A stretch of DNA of 64,000 nt, from NCBI GenBank assembly GCA_024752435.1, contig CP103027.1, positions 930,001 to 994,000 on the forward strand, read 5' to 3'. How positions within the stretch are numbered: position 1 is the stretch's first letter; every line of letters begins with the position of its first letter. Both the position numbers and the translations under genes were made by a program. Positions 48,796 to 59,834 of this stretch are shown here, piece by piece. This DNA comes from Allantophomopsis cytisporea (lineage: Eukaryota; Ascomycota; Leotiomycetes; Phacidiales; Phacidiaceae). The notes below the pieces were generated by a model. That model searched no databases, had not been told where the DNA came from, and worked only from the letters and a program-made list of their open reading frames with translations.

Positions 48796-50158
48796 ATGTT
48801 TTCGTCTCAAGTCAAGGAAGGCGATACTTCTACCCAAAAGAAAAAGTTTCTTACTTATAGAATCCGCGAGATTTCTCAAAATGTGTCCTTCGATAGTCTC
48901 AAGACACAGCTAGAACAAGCGTTGAATGTTGAGAATCAGCAAAGTTCTAAGAATATCCGAGATAGTTCTTTACGTCTGACCCTTGCTCGATCCTCTGCTC
49001 GATCCTTTATGGCAACCTTCACATCAACACAACCTTTCAACCATTTTACTTACCCGATCGACAATGACTTTATTGGTGTAACTCCCCTATACGATCCCCC
49101 TGAAGGACCGGGACTTGTCGAGTAAATATGATACCACATTTTAATATCGGATGGCTAATACTTGAACCAGTATTATTGCTGTGCCGGGACTTGGCAGCCA
49201 TGCAATTGGGGGCTACAAGGCAGTCAATGGAAACGACGTATGGCTACGAGACTATCTTCCACTAGATGTCCCACGCGCCAGAATTCTGGTATATGGCTAC
49301 GACACAGCTGTGACAGCAACTAATGAGAAATACTCGATCACCGACTTGGCTGAGACATTCTTGGATTCGATGATAGCTTTCAGATCTGCTACCAACGTAT
49401 GTTATAATACGTTTATTAACTTTTTTGTTAAGATATGTACTTACGACTATAGACACATTATCGTCCCATGATCTTGATTGGTCATAGTTTAGGAGGATTA
49501 GTCATAAAGAAGGTCTGTGTTCTGATCTAAGTATTCAACTAAGAGTTTAAGTATTGATCAGCATATAGGCATTGTCTTTAGCTCATCAATGCTCTGATGA
49601 GAGAAGGAATAACAGTTTCTTCAAATCTGCCTATAGTTTGATGTTTTTTGGGGTTCCAAATCTAGGAATAAATATGATGAAGCTCCAAGAGATCACGAAC
49701 GGCAAGTTTGTTGGACAGGTCATTCATGATATACATATCAACGATGAGACTGAACCGACCCCATTCTTAAGAAGTCTCAGTGAAGAGTTCATAAATTGTT
49801 GCAAAAATCAGACTCCTGAGTTTCAAATAATCTCTTATTTTGAATCAAAGACAACGCCAACTGTAGAGGCAAGTCGAAAAGATGACCCAGAGCGCTCATT
49901 GCTAACAGCCATATTCAGATTCATCCAAAAGATGGAACGCTGAGGAGAAGTGGGCGTTCTGTCATAATGGTGACGCAAGAATCAGCACGTCGGATTGGCT
50001 TTTCTGATCACCGGCCTCAACAGCTTCCTGGAGATCACTCAAGTCTTGTGAAGTTTTCTAGCAGTTCAGATAACAGTTATGTACGAGTAGTAGAGAGGAT
50101 CAAGGATCTGGCAGAAGATGCGCCGGGTGTCGTGAAGCGAAGGTTATCTAATGCTTAA
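48796..50158 (+). CDS. SERAC1-like alpha/beta hydrolase, solo domain
   Basis: Five exons: 48796-49121, 49171-49396, 49453-49512, 49569-49868 and 49919-50158. The introns are 49, 56, 56 and 50 bases, and the protein has 383 residues. The last intron begins GC (AG/GCAAGT), with a perfect GCTAAC branch site and TTCAG. Residues 1-108 form a variable N-terminal part ending DNDFIGVTPLYDPPEGP. Then come IIAVPGLGSHAIGGYKA, ARILVYGYDTA and the nucleophile elbow ILIGHSLGGLVIKK, followed by SLMFFGVPNLG. The C-terminal part has GRSVIMVTQESARRIG and a final helix VERIKDLAEDAPGVVKRRLS. In many fungal proteins this domain precedes NACHT or ankyrin modules as in NLR-like receptors. Here the stop follows directly, so it stands alone. 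It is a lipase or esterase by family, with substrate unknown. Confidence 0.82.
49869..49918 (+). other. GC-AG intron in the SERAC1-like gene
   Basis: The donor reads GAG/GCAAGT, the branch site GCTAAC lies 13 bases before the acceptor TTCAG, and the length of 50 fits the neighbouring introns. Without removal the frame hits a stop at 49943 and the conserved VTQESA segment is lost. With removal it is restored in frame. Confidence 0.78.
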
Positions 50159-50763
50159 AGTAGAATAGCTACGTGCCTTGCCATGGCGCTGCGCATGCAA
50201 CGTGCATCATAAGGATGTGTTCTGAACTGTATTAATATGAGATATCTCAAGTACTTTTATTTCACTTTTTCGACTTCGAAGTTTTTGTTTGTGGCCTTTG
50301 TTTGAATTTGCCTACAAATGGCTTTTATTGTACTCGGCATGTCATACCAAGAAAGTAAAAGAGCTTGGAATTTTAGAAGGCAACGGCACGCCTCATCAAC
50401 AGAGGTAAAGTTCGATTTGGGGGCCAGTGACAAGTCCATCCGTACTAGCCCAGCGGCTTTTGTTGCTCTATATCACCGAATATCAGCCCCTGTTTCGTAT
50501 CGTTTCCTCCGTTTGGAGCCGAAGCCCTCGCAATCGCGGAGTGGATAGGCTTGATTCCCACCTCGGTCTCCGCCAATAACCCCGCAATCACTCGGCTGAC
50601 GGATCGAGAGACCGAAAACAAATGACCACCATGAAATCATCTCAACTGAGTTTCTTTCTGTCCTGTCTTATCTTGATCACTTGTCTCTAGAGTTAGACAT
50701 TGGTCACTTCAGCTGTGACAGCTTTTAATTGCAAGGATTTCCGTATTATCCTAGCTAGACAAG
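50159..50763. other. Spacer upstream of the acetoacetyl-CoA synthetase gene
   Basis: About 600 bases. No gene or repeat was recognised; presumed promoter of the next gene. Confidence 0.5.
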
Positions 50764-53204
50764 ATGAATTCTCATGAAGTACCCCGCAAATTATGGGAGC
50801 ACCCCAATCCTAAGTCCACAGAAATGTACAAATTGATGCAGCAGATTAATCAGAAACACGGGTTACAGTTAAGGGTGAGTTCTATCCTCGCTCTCAAATC
50901 TATTACTGGAGTCTATCCGTCTATTATCGCCCATCTGTTATTTTCTGTATTATTTTCTTACTGTATTTGAGCAAGCTTTCTCTATATTGATCATAACTAA
51001 CATCTTACGAGACTTTCCACGAGCTTTATGATTATTCTATCACCCAGCGCATCCAGTTTTGGGATATCGTATTTCATGACCTCGATCTGATATATAGCGG
51101 TTCTTATACCAGAGTTGTAGACGAATCCGCACGAATAGATTCAATACCACATTGGTTTGATGGAGTTCACATCAATTTTGCCGAAAATATGCTCTACAGT
51201 CATGATCATGGAACTCCATCATCCCAACAGAGCACAAAAGACAAGGAAGATAGCAAGATCGCTGTGACAGAAGTGCGAGAAGGGGGAACTGAGATTCGTA
51301 ATGTAACGTGGGGAAATTTGAGAGAGGATGTAGGTGAGCTGAGCAGTGCCATGAAAGCGTATGGATTCAGGAAGGGTGATCGCGTGGCTATTGTGGCAAG
51401 TAACTCATACGATACACTGAAGGTCTTTTGCGCGGCTACTGCTCTTGGAGGCATGTTCAGTAGCAGTTCGACAGATATGGGGCTCAAAGGCATTCTTGAC
51501 CGTTGTCTACAGATCAAACCCAAGTTTATCTTCGCAGATGACGTGGCTGTCTACAATGGTAAAACCACTGATCTTCGACCCAAAATTGGGCAAATCGTCG
51601 AAGGCATGAAAAATGTTCCAGAGTTTTCAGCTGTTATTGCCATGCCAAGATTCAAGGAACCCAAGGACATCAGTCAACTTCCTCGAACAGTAACTCTCAA
51701 GGACTATGTCTCACGAGCTAAGACAAACACAATCGAGTTCGAAAAGACAAGCTTTCGGGATCCTTTCATGATTGCTTATTCTTCGGGGACAACCGGGATG
51801 CCAAAATGCATCGTCCATTCCATCGGTGGTGTCTTGGTTTCCGCTGGAAAGGAAGGCAAATACCATAGAGAAACGGGACCAGAATCTGTTGCTTTACAGT
51901 ATACTACGACAGGCGTATGTTTACTAGACAACACATGTCCCCAATCGCTACTAACGTGTGTATATACAGTGGATTATGTACATGTCATCAGTATTGAACC
52001 TTGTTCTCGGCTGTCGTATAATTCTATATGATGGCTCGCCTTTTCTTCCAGATCTCACGGCTTTTGTCAAGCTAATAGGAACTCAAAAGGTTACCAAGCT
52101 TGGGATTTCTCCCCGGTATTTGACTGAACTACAAAAGAATGGAGTCAAACCAAGAGAGATAACCGATCTCTCGAACTTGGATATCGTAACATCCACAGGA
52201 ATGGTGCTTTCCGATCAATTGTTCGAGTGGTTTTATGATGTTGGATTTCCAAAACGTTGCCACTTAGCCAATATCTCTGGAGGTACCGATATTGTAGGTG
52301 ATTTCTTCCTCCAAATTACACAACACTAACAAAGAAACAGGCAGCGTGTTTTGGCTTGGAGAATCCCTTGACACCGGTCTATGTAGGTGGTCTTCAAGGC
52401 CCTTGTCTTGGTACTCCAATATCAGTGTATGATTCACTTATCGAAGGTGGTAAGGGTGTGAAAGGGGCTCCAGTTGAAGACGGCACACCTGGAGAACTAG
52501 TTGCTCACGCCGCGTTTCCGAATATGCCAGTCTTCTTTTTTGGCGATGAAGGAGGCAAGAAATACTTCTCTGCCTATTTTGAGAAGTACGATAATGTATG
52601 GACACATGGAGATTTTGTTGTCCGTCATCCTGTCACGAAATGTGTGTTTATCCCTCCAACTCCGACGTGTTTTTGTCCTTGACTAATTTTCCTTAAGGTC
52701 TCATTTTTCTAGGCAGAGCAGATGGTGTTCTCAATCCATCCGGTATTCGCTTTGGCTCAGCAGAGATCTACAACGTCCTCGAAGCGGCCTTCCCTCAGAT
52801 CCAGGATTCCATCTGTGTGGGGCAGAGACGTCCCAAAGACGACGACGAAAGCGTGATGCTTTTCTTACTCATGAAGCCTGGTGAGATATTCAGCGACAAA
52901 CTCGCTAATGATGTCAAGAGTGCCGTGAGGAGGGAGCTGTCCCCTAGACATGTCCCGAAGTACATTTTCGAGACGCCTGAAATTCCTGTACGTCTCATTA
53001 TCTCTTGTGCGCTGATTATTAAAGAAAGATGCTGATTTTCTACAGACAACTGTGAATTTGAAAAAGGTGGAATTGCCAGTAAAACAAATTGTTTCTGGGA
53101 ACGTCGTCAAACCCAGCGGAACGTTGTTGAATCCTGGATCATTAGAATTTTATTACCGCTTTGCTAAGGTGGAAGAGATTGTTGGTCCCAAGAGTAAACT
53201 GTAA
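50764..53204 (+). CDS. Acetoacetyl-CoA synthetase
   Basis: Activates acetoacetate to acetoacetyl-CoA with ATP, in the cytosol; an ANL-superfamily enzyme. Six exons: 50764-50874, 51012-51914, 51970-52293, 52341-52641, 52698-52987 and 53046-53204, giving 695 residues, a normal length. Landmarks: KLWEHPNPKSTEMYKLMQ near the N-terminus, HWFDGVHINFAENML, the phosphate loop IAYSSGTTGMPK, LANISGGTDI joined to AACFGLENPL, HGDFVVRHPVTK joined to LIFLGRADGVLNPSG (junction codon Cys), and the C-terminal VELPVKQIVSGN and KPSGTLLNPGSLEFYY. The first intron is 137 bases; the others are 47-58 with clear branch sites. LIFLGRADG and the catalytic-lysine region near the end are intact, so the gene looks functional. 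Confidence 0.92.
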
Positions 53205-53630
53205 ACATATCTAGAGGTTATTTGTCGAATCAGTAAATGTTATATTGCATATATTCTAGAATGGTTCATCGTTACTCGATTCGCTTCCTAGTGAGCAGAG
53301 ACGACCACCGTAAGCATTGAAACGAATAATCCTGCGACACATGGAAACGAAATAATAGTTCCATTCTTTCTTTTTTGTCTGCGATGCAAGCGCTCGCAAT
53401 CTGACTCCCGCGCGTGAGGCATAATCATGATGCTTATATATATAGTGTCTTAATTATTATCTTTGAGATATTCTAGCTTTCTTTCTGCTATGACCTCTTG
53501 CTAATCCCCACAAGCAACCCTTGCCATGAAGATATGTCATTCCTATTTTAGTCTCACCGTTACAGATGGACATTTCCCCCCGCATCCTCCACACCTCTCG
53601 TGACCTCTGAGTATCCTGCCCTTGGCTTTC
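53205..53630. other. Spacer between convergent genes
   Basis: 3' regions of the synthetase and YIH1 genes. Nothing else was seen. Confidence 0.5.
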
Positions 53631-54428
53631 TCACTTCTTTCCTTTCTTCTTTGTGCCTACAGGTTCAGCCACGTAACCACCCCTCACGAATGCATCTCTT
53701 GCAGCCGAATTGATCAGCCGAAACCTGTCAGGTCCAAGCTGAATCCCTCCATACCATCTCGTCACAACTACCATAACATTCCATACATCCATCAATTGCA
53801 TCAAATGCAACAGTCTCCCTCCCGCTGCGGTCTCTCCATCATCGTCGCAGTCCTGGTATGTAGTCTCGTTCTCCCCTTTGATCCTCCATGCAGTGATATT
53901 ATGTGTTGCCTTTGCAACCTTCTTATCTGTGCTCAGCAGATGATATACATATTGCTTTGCTTGATCAGGTGACTCAACAAACGCGCATCTTGCCACGAAC
54001 ACCGACTTCTTTTCTTCCATTCTCTCAGAAATAATCCACGGTGGCTCAGGACCAATATCGTACTCCTCTTCTTGTGGAAAATCCTCTTCTTCGTGCACCT
54101 CTTCCTCAAGGGCCTCGGCCTCTTGCTCAAGATTACTGTTCAGCTCTTCGATGACATCAAAGAGGCATACTTCTCCGGGATTCCACACCTTTCCAACCGT
54201 GACTCTTAAGAAGTCCAACAGCTTTGACGCATCACCTTTGTGAGCCCCGGAATTCTGCGTTCCCAGTACACTCGGCGGTGCATCCGGATAGGTTTGTGGA
54301 AATTCGAGGCGAAAGCTGATGGATTGAGAAGGTAATTTTAAAATGTGGATCTCTCCATCCGGAGTGAGGGTTTCTTCGCCATAGATAGCATTGATGGCTT
54401 CTACTTCCTCGTCCAGTGCGGTATTCAT
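53631..54428 (-). CDS. YIH1: YIH1/IMPACT homolog, regulator of the Gcn2 stress pathway
   Basis: Single exon, 265 residues, near the 258 of yeast Yih1. Members bind Gcn1 through the RWD domain and dampen Gcn2-dependent eIF2alpha phosphorylation during amino-acid starvation, in the cytosol. The RWD domain covers about 1-100 (EEVEAINAIYG, then FPQTYPDAPP). An acidic linker of Glu runs follows (about 103-130). The ancient UPF0029/IMPACT domain lies at about 145-245, with FVARCAFVESPDQAK, HNITAWRI, DDDGETAAGGRLLHLM and VVVTRWYGGIQLGPDRFR. The C-terminus is a Lys run. The start is the only ATG in frame before the RWD domain. Confidence 0.94.
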   Translation of the reverse strand: MNTALDEEVEAINAIYGEETLTPDGEIHILKLPSQSISFRLEFPQTYPDAPPSVLGTQNSGAHKGDASKLLDFLRVTVGKVWNPGEVCLFDVIEELNSNLEQEAEALEEEVHEEEDFPQEEEYDIGPEPPWIISERMEEKKSVFVARCAFVESPDQAKQYVYHLLSTDKKVAKATHNITAWRIKGENETTYQDCDDDGETAAGGRLLHLMQLMDVWNVMVVVTRWYGGIQLGPDRFRLINSAARDAFVRGGYVAEPVGTKKKGKK

Positions 54429-55212
54429 GGTGTTGTTGCGATTGAATTGAAGATCTTAAGCGCTTAACAATTGGTTCGCTAAACTCCCAAGCCATCGTCC
54501 CACCTTGCTGTGCCAGCGCTTACAGTCACACGATCTTGACTACCGATAGGTGGTAGGACCATGGACACACAGAAGAAGTCAAGCTCAAGAAGATCTTGAT
54601 ACTTTTACAGAGAAAACCAACAAAAAGTGGAGCTTCAAATGGCTCCAAAGTGCTCCAAGTCCTAATGGTCCGCAAAATTCACCGTTGTGCAACGAATAAG
54701 GTTATTTATCTGGGTCTCAGGAACGAGCATCTTCAAACGCCAACATGCAATCTTCTGCAAGGATGTGGCCATGCACACAGCCGCAAACCTGACCTATCCT
54801 CGCCAATGGTAAGGCTTTTCATATCTCTTCGTTCCTTGGGTATATGCGGTGAGCGTCAATTCGATGCTCATTGCAGTAATCTTCTGCGCTCGGTCAATGT
54901 AACAATCAAGTACCATACTCAAATCCCTCAAATTGGGGGCCGATACTGGCGCAGACGCGGGCCCGGCCCGCCAGGCCCATATTTCGCGTATGCACCCTCC
55001 GTGTTGGTACTGGGGTTTTTTAGCATGGGGTTTGATAAGTCTGAAGTAAGGCAGTTTTCATATAAGGCTATCTTGGTGTGTCTGATGTGGGTGATGTATA
55101 TTTCGTTGTCATTCTTACTCTTGAGTACTCATCTGAATTATCGTCTGTCGGCTCTATCTTTTATTTTCTTTTATTTTCTTTACTGTTTACTTCAATCGCG
55201 GGTCGGGCAGTC
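54429..55212. other. Divergent spacer between YIH1 and the DUF3433 gene
   Basis: Contains a longer open frame on the plus strand with hydrophobic runs, but no family features. The start chosen for the next gene is the ATG at 55213. No supported gene lies here. Confidence 0.4.
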
Positions 55213-58200
55213 ATGCCTTCGATTTTTAGCTCTACTGGACAGAAGAATGGTGAACGGGTAGGAGAAAGAGGGTTGCCCTCATATGATTCGGACGCGCAAT
55301 TACGAAAGAAGGAACCCACAGTCAGCGAACGACCTCTTCAAAGTGGTTCGAATGGAGAGAATGCTGGTAGCAACTCGAATTTCTTTAGAGGGACCTGGAT
55401 ATCTATCTTACAATTTTTACGGCGGGTTAGGAATAGGAAATCCGTTGGTTGGTTACTCCAGCTGTATTGTGGGACCCTACCCCACAAGACTATTTCCATG
55501 TGCAATTCCAAGCCGAAGTATCTAACCAGTTGTTGTAGATCAGAAAGTCTCATGGAGGCCAACTACCCTGAGAGCTCTGGTTCTTTCGTGCTTTGTTATC
55601 GTCTCACTGTTGGCGGTAGGCATTCTTGAATATCTGTCATATCGAAGTTCTCATAATGGCAATGGACGTGGACTTGCCTTCGCCGCTTCGACAGATGACC
55701 TACCCATGGGGGTGACGTTTCTGTATCTGACATTTCCTACGATCATCTCAGTCTGTTACAGCATGTTATGGAGTTGGGTGGATCTTGATGCAAAGAGACT
55801 TGAGCCATGGTTTCAACTGTCTAAGCCTGGGGGCGCATCAGCTGAGGACTCGATACTCCTCCAGTATCCGTCTGATTTTCTCGGATTGGTGCCAATCACT
55901 GCAGCTCGCCGAAAGTAAGTCTAAGTTTCCATGATCGGACCAAAAAGATGCTCATTACAAGACAAAAGGCACTGGGCAGTTTTCTATGCTGGTGGGATTA
56001 TGATGATGACGATTTGGTTTATCACACCATTCCAATCGGCTATATTCACCACTGGAACTGTTACTCGAACTAGAGACTCCTTGATGCACACTACGAAAGT
56101 GCTGCCTGCGATGGAGCTGCAGGACGCTCGTCTCAACGCCAGCTATCTCAATACGGCATATGGAGTGTCCTGGCTCAACCAGAGCTTACCCGCATATACC
56201 ACCAAGACGTATGCTCTAGCACCATACGCCCCAGTTGACACTGATATTATTACTTTACCAAGCGAGATATGGTCAGGTATTACCGAAATGTATAGTACAT
56301 CACTATCTTGCACTCCTGCCAACTATACCTTTGCAAACAACTACTACACTTTCAGTGACAATTCGGGTTGCACTGTGCCAGATGTGGTTCTATCCTCTGC
56401 GGACTCACTAGATTACGTGGTCCTCTATTACCAATGGTATGATAATCCATTCGATGACGTTTTCCTCGAGAATTCCGCGTGCGGGCCTGAAAACGCACAC
56501 AAATTTCTTGCGATATGGGCAAATGGTGCTTCACAAAAGGGTCTTGGCGAGGTTGAATATAGTAACATGACAGCTCTGTTCTGTGAACCGAGTTACGAGA
56601 TCCAGACTGTCTATGCCAGCGTAAATGCATCAGATCAGGCTGTGATAGAGAGTAAGAACTATGAGACTATTGGCTACCCACGTAACATTACCGAGGATGT
56701 CTTCAACATTACCAAATTTGAATACTTAATTGGTACAGGTGTTTCTTCGACTGTTCGAGGTACTGGAGACTGGCCCGACATTGCAGTTTTAGAACAATAC
56801 CCGCGACTATTCAACTATAGCCTTGCTTGGCCCGTCACAAACATGGTTGGATTTGCAGTCTCCAACATGGATGGAACGGTAGATGGCCTCAAGGACCCCA
56901 TTGCATTACAACAAGCTTTCCAAGGAGCACATCAAGTACTATTCTCAGCCGCATTCAGCACTTTACTTGACTACGCCGACACCAATTCAAGTGCTATTCG
57001 AAATGGAACACGAGTAGACCAGCCAGGCGCGATTGTTTTTGTCAGAACGTTTTCCATTGTTGTTGAAACTGGCCTGTGTATGGTAGCTGTGCTTACGTTT
57101 TGTTTGTGGTTCACAACATTCAACCGTCCGAGCAAAATGACGAAAGATCCTGCATCTATTATGGATTTCATGTCCATTGTCACTGGTAGTCGAGATTTAT
57201 TGTCTGAATTTGTTGACGATGGACTCACGACAGAGGAGGCACTGAAAAAGAGACTATCGCACCGGTATTTTAGGCTCAGACAGCTGGAAGAGGATGGTCA
57301 TCCCCATATGCATCTTGAAGCTCTCAGTAGTCAAGACGTGGTTACAAACGAAATCGCCAATCGGGCCTTTGAGCAGAATAAGAACCAACAATTCCACCCA
57401 ATAAGACCAAAAGAGTTGAGACTGTGGTCCGGGGTGGCATTTTTAATATACATGCTGGGTGGACTTTTCGCTCTTGTCTACCTATTCTGGAAATCTAAAC
57501 GTGGTATGTTCTAGAACACTAATTATTACCCTCAAGCCGATACATTGAGAACTCCCAAATTTCCTAACGAACAATAGGCCTTATCCGCCCATCAAGCAAT
57601 TCCCTTGTGCTCTCAATCATTGAAAATCTAGTTCCCACAATCTTCACAACACTCCTAGAGCCATTTTGGGTCCTATTGAATCGATTTCTATGTCTGCTTC
57701 GGCCCTTTGACGAGCTACGAGTCGGAAATTCGAGATCGGATAAATCTTTGGAAGTCAAGTATACCTCTTTACCACCGCAACTTGTATTTTGGCGCGCCCT
57801 TCGTGCTCAGCATTTTATTCTAGCAGCTGTGTGTGCAATAGCTGTTTCAACGAACATTCTTTCTATTGCATTGAGCGGACTGTTTAACGAATCTACAATC
57901 TTGGTTGCAGTACCTGTCAATTCTACATATATTCTTACACCTAAGATAAATGCGTCGGCACAGATTGCTCCAGGAGTAGAAAGCTACACATATTCGGATC
58001 ACTTCTATGTTAGCTATTCAAATCTTACGGCCAACACCTCTCTACCACCATGGATCGATAAAGAGTATTTTTATATACCATATGAACTATCTAACCTACC
58101 TATTGCGTCCATGAAGAACGATCATGGTGAGACGAAAATTCAAGAGTATCAAGCTACGACAAGAGGCTTTGGCATAGAGGCAAACTGTACGCCATTCTCG

Positions 58201-59334
58201 GCCAACGATTCCTTCACTATAGGCAACTCTTCTGTTGCCTCGTCTATCTCCATCAACCATACCTTACCGGATGGGAACATCCTCACTTGCCAGCAAAGGC
58301 TGGATGGTGACGCAGCAGCCTTTATCAATTATACTTCGAGCCTCGAAATTATGGCACCTTTGAACACTTATCTTTACCCCTCGAATTACCCTTCGGATGA
58401 AACATTGGATGCGACCGGTTTGTGCGGAATACTTATAGTAGCAGCATGGGCTCGACTCGGACCTCCAGTTCCAGTCGATAGTGTTGGGTACACGAATTCC
58501 ACAGCAGGTAGATCATTTGACTATTCCGCTATGTGGTGTGTACCCAACCTAATCACAGCCCACTTCAATGTTACAGTTGATTCAAATGGCCGCATTCTTG
58601 CAAGCAATCGGACTTCAGCTTTTGTTGATAATACCGATGATTTTTTCACCCTTGATAGCAATAGCTCAGAGCTTTATAAGAAAGTCGTTCCGCTTATTGC
58701 TTCCACGACGACACAAGATCTCGAATGGCAGAACAATTCTTTCACTCCAGATTGGATGAACGCTATCATTAAAGCCTCCTTCAACGGCAACACGTCATTT
58801 TTAGACCCTTCATCACCAGTGCCTGATCTTCACACTATGCAACCAAGACTCGAGTCCCTCTTCCAACAGCTTTCCGCGATTCTCTTAGGTCTCAATCAAA
58901 CTTCTGGACTATTTCCGCAAGATAGTATCAGTGTTGTTCCCCTGAACATTATGACAACACAAACGCGCATCTTCCTGTCAGATTCCATGTTTAAAATAGC
59001 CATCGTCTTACTCGGACTCCATTCTCTCGTCGCAATTCTCTATTACGTTTATCGGCCTCGTCGCTTTCTACCACGAATGCCTGCTACCATCGCTTCTATT
59101 ATTGCATACGTCTCCGCTAGTCGCGCTTTAGACGACGTTAGACTTGGGGCAAATGCGGAGAAATCTGTGCAGCAGACATATAGTTACGGAAGATTTATCG
59201 GTGTGGACGGCAAGACTCATGTTGGAATCGAGAGACATGAGCTGGTTGTGCCACTGGAGGTAAAAAATCCTAATGTCAAGAGAAGGATGTTGAGGTGGAA
59301 GAAGGATCCCCGCACAGTAGAGTCTTGGATCTAA
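55213..59334 (+). CDS. DUF3433 multi-pass membrane protein, two tandem copies
   Basis: Fungus-specific membrane protein of unknown function. The exons after the first are clear: a second exon ending at 55914, then 55969-57503 and 57578-59334, with introns 55915-55968 and 57504-57577. The start ATG at 55213 gives MPSIFSSTGQKNGERV, a Ser/Gly-rich cytoplasmic tail. The exon 1 donor is uncertain, but the second exon must include KVSWRPTTLRALVLSCF, starting about 55539-55544. The total is about 1,290 residues. Each half has hydrophobic helices, a long Asn-X-Ser/Thr-rich outer domain, and a cytoplasmic segment: copy one YLSYRSSHNGNG to YLFWKSKR, copy two LVFWRALRAQHF to the end. The many glycosylation sites indicate a surface or secretory-route location. 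The gene is convergent with the AA11 gene. Confidence 0.8.
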
Positions 59335-59834
59335 AATATAAAGGCTTCTGGCTATTTGACGGCCTTTCTCCCTTATCCTCAAGCTGCATATATCAATAAT
59401 ACAATATCTTGTCATCGATTCCCCAACAAGCTCTACGTTATTGATTGCCAACCTTGTGTCAGTGTAGGTTTCTCATTGATCAAGAATCAAGCGTATCAAT
59501 CCACAAAAAGGAAATCACTTCTGAAATCATATACATATATGAACACTATTATGTACGAAGGTATGTTAGAATCCTAATTGTTTTGAAGTTCCATATACAA
59601 AATGCGTTTTCTCATAAAATCTCATCAACGAGTATAGGCTTCTCTCAAAGAAAAGAGTAATTCTCGCGTTTTCTAACACCCAAAATGCTCCCACAAACGA
59701 AAATGTTTTATGTACAAGAAAAACCAAAAACAATATCGACAATCCACACCAGAAAATGATTCGCCGCGCATGAATTGACGAGAGGAAATTTGGAGCAGAT
59801 CGACCTGCGTCTAACTCCGACTTTTTTATTTATT
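59335..59834. other. Spacer between convergent DUF3433 and AA11 genes
   Basis: 3' regions of both genes, AT-rich. No gene was seen. Confidence 0.5.
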
